64,000 bases of DNA from the NCBI GenBank assembly GCA_002722295.1, contig PBLF01000023.1:1-64000 (forward strand). The letters run 5' to 3'. Shown in pieces: positions 1-13,552 of this stretch. The notes beneath the pieces are model-generated. The model was not told the DNA's origin and made no database searches. It worked only from the letters and a program-made list of their open reading frames with translations. The translations under genes were made by a program, and so were the position numbers. This stretch comes from Stappia sp. (lineage in GTDB: Bacteria; Pseudomonadota; Alphaproteobacteria; Rhizobiales; Stappiaceae). The first letter of the stretch is position 1; each line of letters starts with the position of its first letter.

Positions 1-688
1 AATCACCCAAATCCAACACAAACACCTGTGAACAAACATACCCAAAACCAAACAAAATCAAACAAAATCAATAAGATAAAATATGCACAGGGGAAGGAAG
101 TGAGGAATCGTGCGGCCTCGCGGGCATGGCCCCGAGAGCGTGAAAGACGGCCCGGCCGGCGGCTTCGGCGTCATACGCACGTTGTCTTTTCCCCTTAGCT
201 TGCGCGCTCTTTCCTCTTCCGAAGGCCTGCATGCCCCCTCGGAGACACCGCCTGGAGGTCCGGGCCCTGGATCTTCTGGCCTCGGCCCGGCGGTGCCGAG
301 GCAGTGATAGCCCCGCTCGCGCACGCGTACGTGTGGGCGCCCGCGTTTAATCCGTCGGGGCGGCCAATCGCGATCGGCCACGCCACAAATACGCCGGATT
401 GCTCCTGTCCAAGCACCCTTCTAGTATGACCCGCGGTGCATGAGAAACGGGCGGCCTGAGCCCAACCAGATGCACTGTCTGTCAGGTCTTCAGGATAGCC
501 GCACGCTTCGACCGTGCGGGCCCGGCCGGGGCCAAGGGCCGGGGATCTTCCGTTTCGTTCGGATGCGCATCAGGGATGGGCATCGGACACGGGGAGATGA
601 TCCGTGGGACCACGAGGCCGGACAGGCACACAACGAGGCGACATCGGACAACCGGTGTCTCGAACCGGCAGGGACTAAGCAGGGCGAG
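1..688. other. gene-free leader region with A/C-rich tract
   Basis: No convincing coding sequence lies here. The first 90 bases are A/C-rich on this strand, unlike the GC-rich remainder, and contain the direct repeat AACAAAATCA twice at 51-70. A stem-loop with 8-base arms (GCCTCGGC at 279-286, GCCGAGGC at 295-302) follows. Open frames in both directions have random-looking, arginine- and proline-rich translations. The frame of the M23 gene stays open back to 440, but that extension has no recognisable sequence, so I treat it as untranslated. Confidence 0.5.
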
Positions 689-2671
689 ATGCATTTTGGT
701 GGACATCCGCAGACCCGCGACGCGGTGGAACTCGGAGAAGAAGCGCCGCTCATGGTCTATGACGGCCGGGCGCAGCTTCCGGACCGGCGACGTGTCAGTC
801 TTCGCTGGCTCACCGGCACGATCCTGACGGGCGTCACCTCCGTGACCCTGATGGGGGGCGCGCTCTTCGCCGCTCTCGACGGCCAGTACCAGGTTTCCGC
901 GGCCCCCGCCCGGGGCGACATCGGCCCGGACACAGCAAGCCGGTCCTCCGGCCTCGGTTCCGCCAAGGGCGACCGGGTCGTGCGCGCGGCGGCGCAATAT
1001 TCCACCCGCCAGGTCATTCCGGTATCGACCGTGCACCGTCTCGACGGGCGCGATCACATCAAGGTCCGCCCCTACGCCTTCATCACCGCCACGCTTGCCA
1101 CGCGCCAGTCGCGGGAAGCGGCCGAGGAAATTCCTCCCTTCAACCCGCTGAAGCTGTTCTCCGACGCCAACGTCATTCCCGCGCGCGCGGCGAGTGACGC
1201 CGTCTATGACGCCAGGGTCGAAGGCGAGGTGACCATCAGCACCCGCGACTTCCCCGTGGACGATCCCGAGGCCGTGGTCGACGCGGGTTACCAGGAACTG
1301 GAGATCGAGCAGTTCGTCCGCCAGTCGGCCCGTTTCCTGTCCGGCAACGCGATCGACACTGCCGGCAGGCCCGTCATCGATCCGGGCCGTTTCGACTTCA
1401 ACCTCGCCCAGCAGCCCGAACTGTCGCGCCTGTCCGTGCGCATCACGCCGGAGAATGTCTCCTTCGTGTCGAAGAACGACACGCAGGAAGGGTATGCCGG
1501 CATGGAGGAGAAGATCGTCCCGGTCACCGGCGAGGAAACCTTCGCCGAAACGCTGCTCGACAATTTCGCGACCGACGATGAGGCGGAGGCCATCGTCACC
1601 TCCTTCGCCCGCTCCTTCGGCATCGAGAAGATCGAGCCCGGCCAGCGCCTGCGCATCGCGCTGGCGCCCGCGCGCGACGAGACGGGCCGCATGGAGCCGC
1701 AGCGTGTCAGCCTCTACGCCGATACCGACCACATGGCGACCGTCGCCCGATCCGACACGGGCGAGTATGTCCCGGCCGAGGCACCGGATACCTTTCTGGC
1801 CGACGCCTTTGCGGAAGCTGACCGCGTCGGCTACGCCGGCGCCACGCCGAGCCTCTATGACAGCCTCTACCAGACAGCCATGGAGCAGAACGTAGAACAG
1901 GACCTGATCGCCGACCTGGTGCGGATCTTCTCCTTCGACGTGGATTTCAAGGCACGCGTGAAACCGGGCGACTCCCTCGAGGTCTTCTACGGGCTGGAGC
2001 AGGAAGACGCGGATACGCCGGCGGAGATTCTCTACACCGCGCTGACGACGGGCGGCACGACCCGGCGGTTCTACCGGTTCCGCACGCCGGACGACGGGAT
2101 CGTCGACTTCTATGACGAGACCGGCAAGAGCGCGAAGAAGTTCCTCATGCGCAAGCCGCTCTCGGGCGGCAAGTTCCGGTCCGGCTTCGGCCTGCGCCGG
2201 CACCCGATCGTCGGCGTCATGCGCATGCACAACGGCGTAGACTGGGCCGCCTCGCGTGGCACGCCGATCATGGCCGCCGGCGACGGCACCATCACCCGTG
2301 CCAGCTGGGTGTCGGGTTATGGCCGGCGCATCGAGATCCAGCACGCCAACGGCTATCTCTCCACCTACAGCCATCAGACGAGCTTTGCCGAGGGCATCCA
2401 CGAGGGCATGCGCGTGCGCCAGGGCCAGGTGATCGGCTATGTCGGTTCGACGGGCCTTTCGACAGGCGCCCACCTCCACTACGAGGTCAAGGTCAACGGC
2501 CGCTTCGTCGATCCCATGCGCATTCGCCTGCCGCGCGGCCGCGTGCTCGACGGCGAGATGCTAGAGGCGTTCAACCGCGAGCGCTCCCGCATCGACACGC
2601 TCATCGAGCGGGCATCCGGCCCCTCCCGCGTTGCAAGCGCGAACGTCGGCGCGGTCTCCGACGCACGCTGA
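689..2671 (+). CDS. M23 family metallopeptidase, membrane-anchored murein endopeptidase
   Basis: This is a probable zinc endopeptidase that cuts peptidoglycan cross-links in the periplasm. From ATG 689 it has 660 residues: a short cytoplasmic N terminus, one membrane helix at about 41-63, a long periplasmic region, and a C-terminal M23 (LytM) domain. That domain shows HNGVD near residue 513 and GAHLHYEV near 593, which supply the usual zinc ligands and catalytic histidine. The frame opens at 440, but residues before 689 look non-coding; ATG 752, which has GGAGAAG upstream, is another possible start. The family and domain are clear; the exact start is not. The gene converges on clpB across a strong terminator. 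Confidence 0.88.
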   Translation: MHFGGHPQTRDAVELGEEAPLMVYDGRAQLPDRRRVSLRWLTGTILTGVTSVTLMGGALFAALDGQYQVSAAPARGDIGPDTASRSSGLGSAKGDRVVRAAAQYSTRQVIPVSTVHRLDGRDHIKVRPYAFITATLATRQSREAAEEIPPFNPLKLFSDANVIPARAASDAVYDARVEGEVTISTRDFPVDDPEAVVDAGYQELEIEQFVRQSARFLSGNAIDTAGRPVIDPGRFDFNLAQQPELSRLSVRITPENVSFVSKNDTQEGYAGMEEKIVPVTGEETFAETLLDNFATDDEAEAIVTSFARSFGIEKIEPGQRLRIALAPARDETGRMEPQRVSLYADTDHMATVARSDTGEYVPAEAPDTFLADAFAEADRVGYAGATPSLYDSLYQTAMEQNVEQDLIADLVRIFSFDVDFKARVKPGDSLEVFYGLEQEDADTPAEILYTALTTGGTTRRFYRFRTPDDGIVDFYDETGKSAKKFLMRKPLSGGKFRSGFGLRRHPIVGVMRMHNGVDWAASRGTPIMAAGDGTITRASWVSGYGRRIEIQHANGYLSTYSHQTSFAEGIHEGMRVRQGQVIGYVGSTGLSTGAHLHYEVKVNGRFVDPMRIRLPRGRVLDGEMLEAFNRERSRIDTLIERASGPSRVASANVGAVSDAR

Positions 2672-2700
2672 CACGCGTTTCCCTTTGCGCGGAACATATG

Positions 2701-2733
2701 AAAAAGCCCCGGACGAAGTGTCCGGGGCTTTTT
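2701..2733. terminator. bidirectional intrinsic terminator between M23 gene and clpB
   Basis: A perfect inverted repeat: AAAAAGCCCCGGAC, a 5-base loop, then GTCCGGGGCTTTTT. With A and T runs at both ends it can terminate both the + strand peptidase transcript and the - strand clpB transcript. Confidence 0.9.
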
Positions 2734-2769
2734 GTTGTCGTGCCGGATAGCCGGTGGGCTTTGCGGCCG

Positions 2770-5370
<2,601 letters not shown>

Positions 5371-5474
5371 GTGAACCCTCCTGATCCGGCATCCCCCCGA
5401 AGCAGGAATGCCTTTTCGGAAATGCGGGCCCGTCGTTCCGGCACCCGCACGGCCGCTACGTGACCGCTCTCAGG

Positions 5475-5502
5475 ATATAGTGTTGCATTTCGACCACAAA
5501 AG
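5475..5502 (-). promoter_or_regulatory. candidate heat-shock (RpoH-type) promoter of clpB
   Basis: Read on the - strand, CTTTTG (5497-5502), a 16-base spacer and CTATAT (5475-5480) lie about 105 bases upstream of the clpB start. The -10 resembles alphaproteobacterial sigma-32 promoters; the -35 is a weak match to CTTGAC. Position and gene function support the call; the sequence match alone is modest. Confidence 0.35.
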
Positions 5503-5592
5503 AGGGGAACCCCGTAGGAACCGCAATCAATCTCGTCCTTCCGGGCGCGTATCGTTCGGAAATGGCGTTTTTCCGCCGATACGGAAACCTTC

Positions 5593-5627
5593 AAAAACAA
5601 AAAGGGGACCGCGTGAACGCGATCCCC
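5593..5627 (-). terminator. intrinsic terminator after the DUF4167 gene
   Basis: On the - strand, GGGGATCGCG and CGCGGTCCCC pair around a TTCA loop, with one imperfect pair, and are followed by a T-rich tail. It sits about 50 bases past the stop of the upstream gene and separates it from clpB. Confidence 0.85.
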
Positions 5628-5677
5628 CTGGTCGATTGCATGATATTGCCGCCCGCGTCACGGACGGCAACCTGCCC

Positions 5678-6448
5678 TCAAGCGTCGCTGGCGGCCGTCT
5701 CGGCTTCCGCCTTGGCGGCACGACTGCGCGGCGCGCGGCGCGCACGCGGCTTCTTTTCCTCTGTGCCCTCGTTGGCTGCGACAGCCTCCGCGAGCGCGGC
5801 CGGCTCGGACTTCGACTTGGACGCACCCGCCGAAGGCTTGGCTTCCTCGCCCGCCTGATCAGCACCGGCTTCCTCCCCGATGGCCGCACGCGAGCGGCGC
5901 ACGCCCCGGCCCCGCGTACCACGGGTACGACGGCGACCACGATCCTCGTCGTCACCACCGTCCTCGGCACGGGCATCGCCCTTGTCCTCGGACGCCTGGG
6001 GCACGCTCTTGCCGTTCAGGACCGGCATGTTCTCCACGAAGGGCTGCGGCGCATCCATGGGCATGACGGGCTTGCTGTCGGAGGCGGCTTCGCGCTCGCC
6101 ACGGCGTTCGGAACGCTCGGCGCGCTCATTGCGCTCCTCCTGCTCGTCCGCATCGTCGTCGTTGTCATCCCCGCGCGGAAGAACCACAGGCTGATGCATG
6201 CTCTGCTGCGCCGAAGCGATGATGCGCAGATAATGCTCGGCGTGCTGGAAATAGTTCTCCGAGATCACCCGGTCGCCGGCCGCGGCCGCGTCACGGGCAA
6301 GCTGCTGGTACTTCTCGGCGACATGATGCGCGGTGCCGCGGATTTTGACATCCGGGCCGTTGGACTCATACGTGCGCGACAGCGGATTGGGACCCTTGCG
6401 GCCACCCCGCCCCCGAAGGCGCTTGTTGTTCTGATTTCCTGGTCTCAT
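5678..6448 (-). CDS. DUF4167 domain-containing protein, probable RNA-binding
   Basis: A 256-residue protein of the DUF4167 family, common in Hyphomicrobiales beside prmC and prfA. The N terminus is a basic Arg/Gly-rich stretch (RGRGGRKGPNPL), then the conserved block YESNGPDVKIRGTA and a helical segment with NYFQHAEHYLRII. The rest is low-complexity, alternating acidic and arginine-rich stretches, likely disordered. The function is unknown; the composition suggests nucleic-acid or ribosome binding. The frame is open to 6697, but ATG 6448 gives the family-typical MRPG start, and residues before it look non-coding. Confidence 0.85.
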   Translation of the reverse strand: MRPGNQNNKRLRGRGGRKGPNPLSRTYESNGPDVKIRGTAHHVAEKYQQLARDAAAAGDRVISENYFQHAEHYLRIIASAQQSMHQPVVLPRGDDNDDDADEQEERNERAERSERRGEREAASDSKPVMPMDAPQPFVENMPVLNGKSVPQASEDKGDARAEDGGDDEDRGRRRTRGTRGRGVRRSRAAIGEEAGADQAGEEAKPSAGASKSKSEPAALAEAVAANEGTEEKKPRARRAPRSRAAKAEAETAASDA

Positions 6449-6866
6449 TCTGCCGTTTACTCTCATGAACGGCGACCGGCACAGGCCAGTCAAAACAGTC
6501 CGGTCCGCCCGGCGGCGCCGGCGCCATGATACGCAACGGAACGAGTCGATGTTGCGCGGTCTGAACAAGTCAAAACGGATCGGCAAACGACCGGCACCTG
6601 CGCGCCGACCTATCCGGGTCCTGAATGGGTTCTTCTTGAACAGACCAATGCCGAGCTGCTGAAGGACCTGAAGGTCCATCCTTGCATCTTGCGCCACGGC
6701 AGACGCACCGCCTGAAGCGGGACCGGCGAAGACAATGAAACTCGGAAGAGCTCTTGGTCAGCCGACCCGTCGATAACGATGCCACCCCGTCGGGCCTCGG
6801 CGTGGAGAAACTAGCCGGTTCCGCGCCCTTTTCCAAGTATCTTTTTCAGAACGGAAATTGTTGGCG
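6449..6866. other. intergenic gap between prmC and the DUF4167 gene
   Basis: These 418 bases hold no convincing gene. The short frames on either strand translate to Arg/Ser-rich random-looking sequence. The promoter of the DUF4167 gene must lie here, but I could not pick a clear -35/-10 pair. Confidence 0.5.
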
Positions 6867-7744
6867 CTATTTTGCAACACATTGAGCGGCAACGACCCTG
6901 TCGCGGCCACCAAGGTCCTGACGCACCTGGACTTCCTTGAGGCCGGCGTGTTCGAGCAGCTCTGTCACGGCCTCGCCCTGGCGCCATCCGATCTCCAGGA
7001 ACACCGCCCCTTCGGGTCGCAACAGACGCGGCAGGTCGGCCGTGATCGCGCGGTAGGCGTCGAGACCGTCCGCACCGGCAAACAACGCGAGGTCCGGGTC
7101 GTGCTCGCGCACCTCGCGCGAAAGCTGCTCCCGTTCCGCCAAACCGATGTAGGGCGGGTTGGAAACGATCAGGTCGAACCCGCCGGAAAGAGCCGCGCCG
7201 AAATCCGTTGCGACCGCATGAAAGCGTTGGCCCACGCCCAGTCGCCCGGCATTTTCACGTGCCGTTTCCAGCGCCCCGCCCGCAAGGTCCGTTGCAACCG
7301 CCCGTGCCAGGGGCAGTTCGCTCAGGAGCGCGACCGCGATCGCGCCGGTGCCCGTTCCAAGGTCGGCCAGGACAAGCGGCGCCTCGCGCAGCCCCTGTCG
7401 GTCCACATGTGCCAGCGCCGCCTCGACAAGTGTTTCGGTGTCGGGACGCGGCTCCAGTGTCTCGGGGGAGAGGTGAAAGGTCATGCCCCAGAATTCGCGA
7501 CGCCCGAGAATGCGCCCGACCGGTTCGCCCGCGAGCCTGCGACGCGCGAGTTCCTCGATCCGCGCAGCCACCGCGTCATCCGTCTCGCGGTCGCCATGAA
7601 GGATGATCCCGGTGGGCTCCAGCCCACTCGCCTCGGCCACGAGCAGACGGGCATCGAGCACCGCATCTCCGATTCCCGCCTGCTCGAAGCGACGGCGCAG
7701 CGTCCGCACGCTGTCCGCGAGCGTTGCCGGGCGGATGTCGCCGC

Positions 7745-7748
<4 letters not shown>
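6867..7748 (-). CDS. prmC: peptide chain release factor N(5)-glutamine methyltransferase
   Basis: PrmC transfers a methyl group from S-adenosylmethionine to the glutamine of the GGQ motif in release factors, which raises termination efficiency. The 293-residue protein has an N-terminal helical substrate-binding domain, the SAM-binding motif [15 protein letters not shown], and the catalytic NPPYIG signature that contacts the target glutamine. The start is GTG and overlaps the prfA stop by four bases (GTGA), so it is probably translationally coupled to its own substrate gene. Confidence 0.97.
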
Positions 7749-8818
<1,070 letters not shown>

Positions 8819-8921
8819 GGCGTTGCATCAAGTCCTTTCATGAAAAAGCGGCAGACGACCAGGAGACATGCCGCGCGCACCCACGGCCTTTCCCGTGGCA
8901 CGGGGCTGGCACGAAGTCCGG

Positions 8922-11189
8922 CTAGAAGGGAACGTCGGTTTCCTGGGCGAAGGCCCGCAGCGTCGGGCGCAACGACCGCAGGTCTCCGGGCGCGTCGAGC
9001 AACGGCAGGACGGTCTCCTTGAGCCTTGCGAGATCGAGCGCGCGCACCATCGCCTTCACCGGCCCGAGCGCGGAAGGCGACATGGACAGGTTCGTATAGC
9101 CCAGCGCGGCCAGCGCCATGGCCTCCAGCGGCCGCCCGGCGATTTCACCGCAGAGCGTGACCGGCGTGTCATGGCGCGCGGCCGTGTCGACGATCTCCTT
9201 CAGCGCGCGCAGGAAGGCCGGGCTCATGGTGTCGAACCGGCCCGCCACCCGCGTGTTTCCGCGATCGACGGCGTTGAAGAACTGGAACAGGTCGTTCGAG
9301 CCGATGGAGGCGAAATCGACCAGCGAGTAGAGCTCGTCGAGCTGATAGAGGAGCGAGGGCACCTCGATCATCACCCCGAGCTGGAGCCGTTCGGGCAGCG
9401 CGTAGCCATGGCGGGTGAGATGGGCGATCTCGCGCTCCACCACCCCCTTCGCCCGGCGGAACTCATCCACCTCCGACACCATCGGGAACATGATCTTGAG
9501 ATCGCGGCCGGCCGCGGCGCGCAGCAGCGCCCTGATCTGGGTGCGCAGCACACCCGGCCTGTCGAGGCCGAAGCGGATCGCCCGCCAGCCCATGGCCGGG
9601 TTTTCCTCCTGGATGGCGCGCAGGTAGGGCAACACCTTGTCGCCGCCGATGTCGAGCGTACGGAAGGTGACGGGCCGTCCTTCCGAGGCCTCGAGCACCT
9701 GGCGGTAGTAGTCGGTCTGCACGCTCATGCGCGGGAACGACGACGCGACCATGAACTGGAGTTCCGTGCGGAACAGCCCGACCCCGTCGCCCCCCGATTC
9801 CGTCACGGCCGGAAGATCGACGAGCAGGCCGGCATTGAGCTGCAACGAGAGCTTCGCGCCGTCACGCGTCACCGCCGGCTTGTTGCGCAGGCGCCTGTAC
9901 TGGGCCTGCCGGCGGGCGCGGAACCGCACCTTCTCCGCATAGGCGTTCTCGATGTCGGGCGCGGGGCGCAGATGCACCTGCCCGCTTTCGCCATCGACGA
10001 TCACCGCATCGCCCGATTCGGCGAGACTGACGAGATTGTCCGCCAGCCCGACGGCGGCGATGCCGAGCGCGCGCGCCACGATGGTCACATGACTGGTCGG
10101 CCCGCCCTCCTCCAGCGCCACCGCGCGGATGCGGTCGCGACCGTAGTCGAGCAGTTCCGCCGCGCCCATGTTGCGCGCCACGATGACCGCGTCCTGGGGA
10201 AGGCTTTCGGAGATCGGCCCCTGCTGGCGTCCCATCAGTTCGCGAATGAGCCGATGGGCCAGGTCATCGAGATCGTGCAGGCGCTCGCGCAGATAGGGAT
10301 CGGTCTGGCGCATCATGCGCGCGCGGGTGTCCGACTGGACCTTTTCCACCGCGGCTTCCGCCGTCAGGCCGTTGTTGATCGCTTCCTCGATCTTGCGGAT
10401 CCAGCCGCGATCATGCGCGAACATGCGATAGGCCTCGAGCACGTCGCGGTGTTCGCCGCTCGGTGCCATGTCGCCGGAATTGAGCAGGTCGTCGATAGAG
10501 ATTCGCAGCCGGTTGATCGCCCGTTCAAGGCGCTCGAGCTCGACTGTCGCATCCTCGGCAATGAGGTTCGTGACCACGACGCGCGGTTCGTGCAGCACCA
10601 CATGACCGAGGCCGACACCGTCGGACAGCGCCACGCCCTGAAAGTGCATGGGCCGCGACATGTCGAGCTTGGTGCCCTGCTGCACGATGGCTTCGAGCTC
10701 GCCGGCGGCCACCATTTCCGCGATGACCATCGCGGTGGTCTGCAGCGCCTCCACCTCGTCCTCGAAGTAGGTGCGGTGCGACTGGTTCTGGACCACGAGC
10801 ACGCCGAGCGTACGCCCGGCGCGCAGGATCGGAACGCCAAGGAAGGAGTTGTAGGCCTCCTCCCCCGTCTCCGGCCTGTAGGCGAAGGCGGGATGGGCCT
10901 GTGCGTTGGGCAGGTTGAGCGGACGCGCGTCGGCCGCGATGAGGCCAACGAGGCCCTCGCCCACTTTCAGGCTGGTCTTATGGACGGCGTCCCTGTTGAG
11001 GCCCTCGGTGGCATAGAGTTCCAGCACGCCATCGGCGCGCAGGATGTAGACCGAACACACTTCGGCGACCACATTGGCCGCGATCAGCACGACGATCTTG
11101 TCGAGCCGCTCCTGCGCGTTGATCGGCTCCGCCATGACCTCGCGGAGACGCCGCAGCAGAACACGTGGCCCTGCGAGAGTGCTCCGCAT
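8922..11189 (-). CDS. ptsP: phosphoenolpyruvate-protein phosphotransferase PtsP (EINtr)
   Basis: PtsP is the first enzyme of the nitrogen-related phosphotransferase system. It autophosphorylates from PEP and passes phosphate to NPr, then EIIANtr, as a regulatory rather than sugar-uptake cascade. The 755-residue protein has an N-terminal GAF domain (about 20-165), which in relatives senses glutamine, and then the enzyme I domains. The phosphorylated histidine is in GGPTSHVTIVAR near residue 367, and the catalytic cysteine of the PEP-binding barrel is in TLCGEIAG near 676. A GTG directly precedes the chosen ATG. It lies between lysC and prfA on one strand, the usual Hyphomicrobiales order. Confidence 0.96.
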   Translation of the reverse strand: MRSTLAGPRVLLRRLREVMAEPINAQERLDKIVVLIAANVVAEVCSVYILRADGVLELYATEGLNRDAVHKTSLKVGEGLVGLIAADARPLNLPNAQAHPAFAYRPETGEEAYNSFLGVPILRAGRTLGVLVVQNQSHRTYFEDEVEALQTTAMVIAEMVAAGELEAIVQQGTKLDMSRPMHFQGVALSDGVGLGHVVLHEPRVVVTNLIAEDATVELERLERAINRLRISIDDLLNSGDMAPSGEHRDVLEAYRMFAHDRGWIRKIEEAINNGLTAEAAVEKVQSDTRARMMRQTDPYLRERLHDLDDLAHRLIRELMGRQQGPISESLPQDAVIVARNMGAAELLDYGRDRIRAVALEEGGPTSHVTIVARALGIAAVGLADNLVSLAESGDAVIVDGESGQVHLRPAPDIENAYAEKVRFRARRQAQYRRLRNKPAVTRDGAKLSLQLNAGLLVDLPAVTESGGDGVGLFRTELQFMVASSFPRMSVQTDYYRQVLEASEGRPVTFRTLDIGGDKVLPYLRAIQEENPAMGWRAIRFGLDRPGVLRTQIRALLRAAAGRDLKIMFPMVSEVDEFRRAKGVVEREIAHLTRHGYALPERLQLGVMIEVPSLLYQLDELYSLVDFASIGSNDLFQFFNAVDRGNTRVAGRFDTMSPAFLRALKEIVDTAARHDTPVTLCGEIAGRPLEAMALAALGYTNLSMSPSALGPVKAMVRALDLARLKETVLPLLDAPGDLRSLRPTLRAFAQETDVPF

Positions 11190-11282
11190 CACCCGTCTAG
11201 CCCTTTCCGCACCGCCGGTCGGGGGGCCGGCGACACGCGACCCGCGACGCCGGAAGGAACGGAGACTGCCGTCGCCGTTCGC

Positions 11283-12533
11283 CTACCCGTCCAGATCGTA
11301 TAGCGAATGGAGAGTCCGCACCGCAAGCTCGGTATAAGCGGAATCGATGAGAACCGAGATCTTGATCTCCGACGTGGTGATCGCCCGGATGTTGATTCCC
11401 TTCTCGGCGAGGCCCTGGAAACAGCGCGCCGCGATGCCCGCGTGGCTGCGCATTCCGATGCCGATCACCGACACCTTGACCACGTCGCGCGCGCCCTCGA
11501 TCGCCTGGTAGCCGATGGCGTCCTTGTGCTCGCGCAGCACCGTGAAGGCACGGTCGTAGTCGCTCTCGGGCACCGTGAAGGTGATGTCCGTCGTGCGCCC
11601 GTCCGGCGAGATGTTCTGGACGATCATGTCCACGTTGATGCCCGCATCGGCAAGCGAGCCGAACACGGCGCTGGCAACGCCGGGCTTGTCGGCGACGTTG
11701 CGGATGGAGATCTGCGCCTCGTCCTTCGCGAAGGCGATACCGGTTACGACTTGCTGTTCCACGATCTCGTCCTCGTCGCAGATGAGAGTGCCCGGCGGCA
11801 GGCCGCCCGCGCCGACCTGCGGCGCATCCGGGTCGTCGAAGCTTGAGCGCACGAAGGTACGCACGCCATGCACCATGGCCATCTCGACCGAGCGCACCTG
11901 AAGAACCTTGGCCCCGAGCGAGGCCATCTCCAGCATTTCCTCGAAGGCGATGCGCTCGAGCCGGCGGGCACGCGGCACGATACGCGGATCGGTCGTGTAG
12001 ACGCCGTCCACGTCGGTATAGATATCGCAGCGGTCCGCGCCGATCGCCGCCGCCAGCGCCACGGCGCTGGTGTCGGATCCGCCACGGCCGAGCGTCGCGA
12101 TGCGGTTGTCGGGCGCGACGCCTTGGAAACCGGCGACGACCGCGACCTGCCCCGCCTCGAGCCGCTGCACCAGAAGGTCCGCCTCGATCGAGGTGATGCG
12201 GGCCGCCCCGTGCTGGGTATCGGTCTTGAGCGGGATCTGCCATCCCTGCCAGGAACGCGCCTCGATGCCCATGTCCTGCAGCACGATGGCGAGCAGGCCG
12301 CTCGTCACCTGCTCGCCGGAGGAGACGATGGCATCGTATTCGCGCGCGTCGTGCAGCGCGGAGGCTTCCCGGCACAGGCCGACGAGCCGGTTCGTCTCGC
12401 CCGCCATGGCCGAGACGACGACGGCGACCTGGTGGCCCGCCTCGACTTCCCGTTTGACATGGCGCGCCACGTTGCGGATGCGCTCCAGGTTTGCGACGGA
12501 CGTGCCGCCGAACTTGAGAACCAGTCGGGCCAT
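11283..12533 (-). CDS. lysC: aspartate kinase
   Basis: Aspartokinase phosphorylates L-aspartate, the first step to lysine, threonine, methionine and diaminopimelate for peptidoglycan. The 416-residue protein starts with the diagnostic [11 protein letters not shown], followed by the amino-acid kinase fold to about residue 250 and two ACT domains that bind feedback inhibitors (for example [19 protein letters not shown]). There is no homoserine dehydrogenase fusion. It is divergent from ubiG across about 180 bases, which must hold both promoters. Confidence 0.97.
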   Translation of the reverse strand: MARLVLKFGGTSVANLERIRNVARHVKREVEAGHQVAVVVSAMAGETNRLVGLCREASALHDAREYDAIVSSGEQVTSGLLAIVLQDMGIEARSWQGWQIPLKTDTQHGAARITSIEADLLVQRLEAGQVAVVAGFQGVAPDNRIATLGRGGSDTSAVALAAAIGADRCDIYTDVDGVYTTDPRIVPRARRLERIAFEEMLEMASLGAKVLQVRSVEMAMVHGVRTFVRSSFDDPDAPQVGAGGLPPGTLICDEDEIVEQQVVTGIAFAKDEAQISIRNVADKPGVASAVFGSLADAGINVDMIVQNISPDGRTTDITFTVPESDYDRAFTVLREHKDAIGYQAIEGARDVVKVSVIGIGMRSHAGIAARCFQGLAEKGINIRAITTSEIKISVLIDSAYTELAVRTLHSLYDLDG

Positions 12534-12711
12534 GGAATTCGTCGTGAGATCTCGGGCGTTGCCGCCGGCGTCATTGGATAAGGAGGGCGGCGGAGCGCCC
12601 GTCCCGGGTCGGCTTTTCCATACAGATTGCGACGACCGACCGCAACAGCGATGCTTGACAAAGCCGCGCCGACGAACGACTTCCGGTCATGGCCCAAGGA
12701 GGATCCGAGTG

Positions 12712-13503
12712 ATGAGCGGCGCAGGCGCGAACGACAGTCAATTCGCCAATTCCGGAACGGAGCCGAGAGGCGGCACGGTCGACGCGGCCGAGATCGCCCG
12801 CTTCAATGCCATGGCCGCCGACTGGTGGGACCCGACAGGCAAGTTCCGGCCGCTGCACAAGTTCAATCCGGTGCGCCTCGGCTACATCAAGCAGCAGGTC
12901 TCGGCGCGGTTCGCCCGCGACGACCGCTCTCCCGACGCCTTCAAGGGGCTGAAGTTCCTCGACATCGGCTGCGGCGGCGGCCTTCTGTGCGAGCCCATGG
13001 CGCGGCTCGGTGCCGACGTGACCGGCGCGGATGCCTCCTCCACCAACATCGGCATCGCGAGCGTGCACGCGGAGCAATCGGGACTTGCCATCGACTACCG
13101 CGCCACCACCGCAGAGGCACTGGCCGACAGCGGCGAGCAATATGACGTCGTCCTCAACATGGAAGTGGTCGAGCATGTCGCCGACGTGCCGCTTTACCTC
13201 GATGCCTGCGCAAGGCTGGTGAAACCCGGCGGGCTGATGTTCGTCGCCACCATCAACCGCACTCTCAAGGCCTATGCGCTTGCCATCGTGGGAGCCGAAT
13301 ACGTTCTCGGCTGGCTGCCGAAGGGGACGCACACCTATGAGAAGCTCGTGCGCCCGGAAGAGATCGAGGGTCCGTTGGTCGCCGCCGGCCTGACGCCGAT
13401 CGAGCGCTGCGGCGTGAGCTTCAACCCACTCGCCGACGAATGGCGCCAGAGCCGCGATCTCGACGTGAACTACATGATGCTGTTCGGACGCGACCACGCC
13501 TGA
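12712..13503 (+). CDS. ubiG: bifunctional ubiquinone 3-O-methyltransferase UbiG
   Basis: UbiG performs both O-methylations of ubiquinone biosynthesis at the inner membrane using S-adenosylmethionine. The 263-residue protein shows the UbiG opening [19 protein letters not shown], the SAM motif [11 protein letters not shown] near residue 82, and the later motif [11 protein letters not shown]. The ATG follows AAGGAGG by eight bases; a GTG directly before it is a less likely start. The frame is open far upstream, but that part overlaps lysC on the other strand and is not real. Confidence 0.97.
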   Translation: MSGAGANDSQFANSGTEPRGGTVDAAEIARFNAMAADWWDPTGKFRPLHKFNPVRLGYIKQQVSARFARDDRSPDAFKGLKFLDIGCGGGLLCEPMARLGADVTGADASSTNIGIASVHAEQSGLAIDYRATTAEALADSGEQYDVVLNMEVVEHVADVPLYLDACARLVKPGGLMFVATINRTLKAYALAIVGAEYVLGWLPKGTHTYEKLVRPEEIEGPLVAAGLTPIERCGVSFNPLADEWRQSRDLDVNYMMLFGRDHA

Positions 13504-13552
13504 CCGCATAGCGGCAAGGCAGGACGCCCGGCATTCCCAGGCAGGACCGACC

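Larger units (their letters stand above)
5371..5677. other. intergenic region between DUF4167 gene and clpB
   Basis: The 307 bases hold the terminator of the upstream gene (5593-5627) and the clpB promoter region. No small gene is apparent. Confidence 0.7.

Noticed and set aside
58-381. 107-codon - strand frame near the window start
   Set aside because: Random-looking Arg/Pro-rich sequence running into the A/C-rich tract; no support for coding.
6570-6836. 88-codon - strand frame between prmC and the DUF4167 gene
   Set aside because: Arg/Ser/Cys-rich random-looking product, no ribosome binding site.
8868-11303. 811-codon open frame on the + strand opposite ptsP
   Set aside because: Shadow of ptsP codons, rich in Arg and His, no motif.
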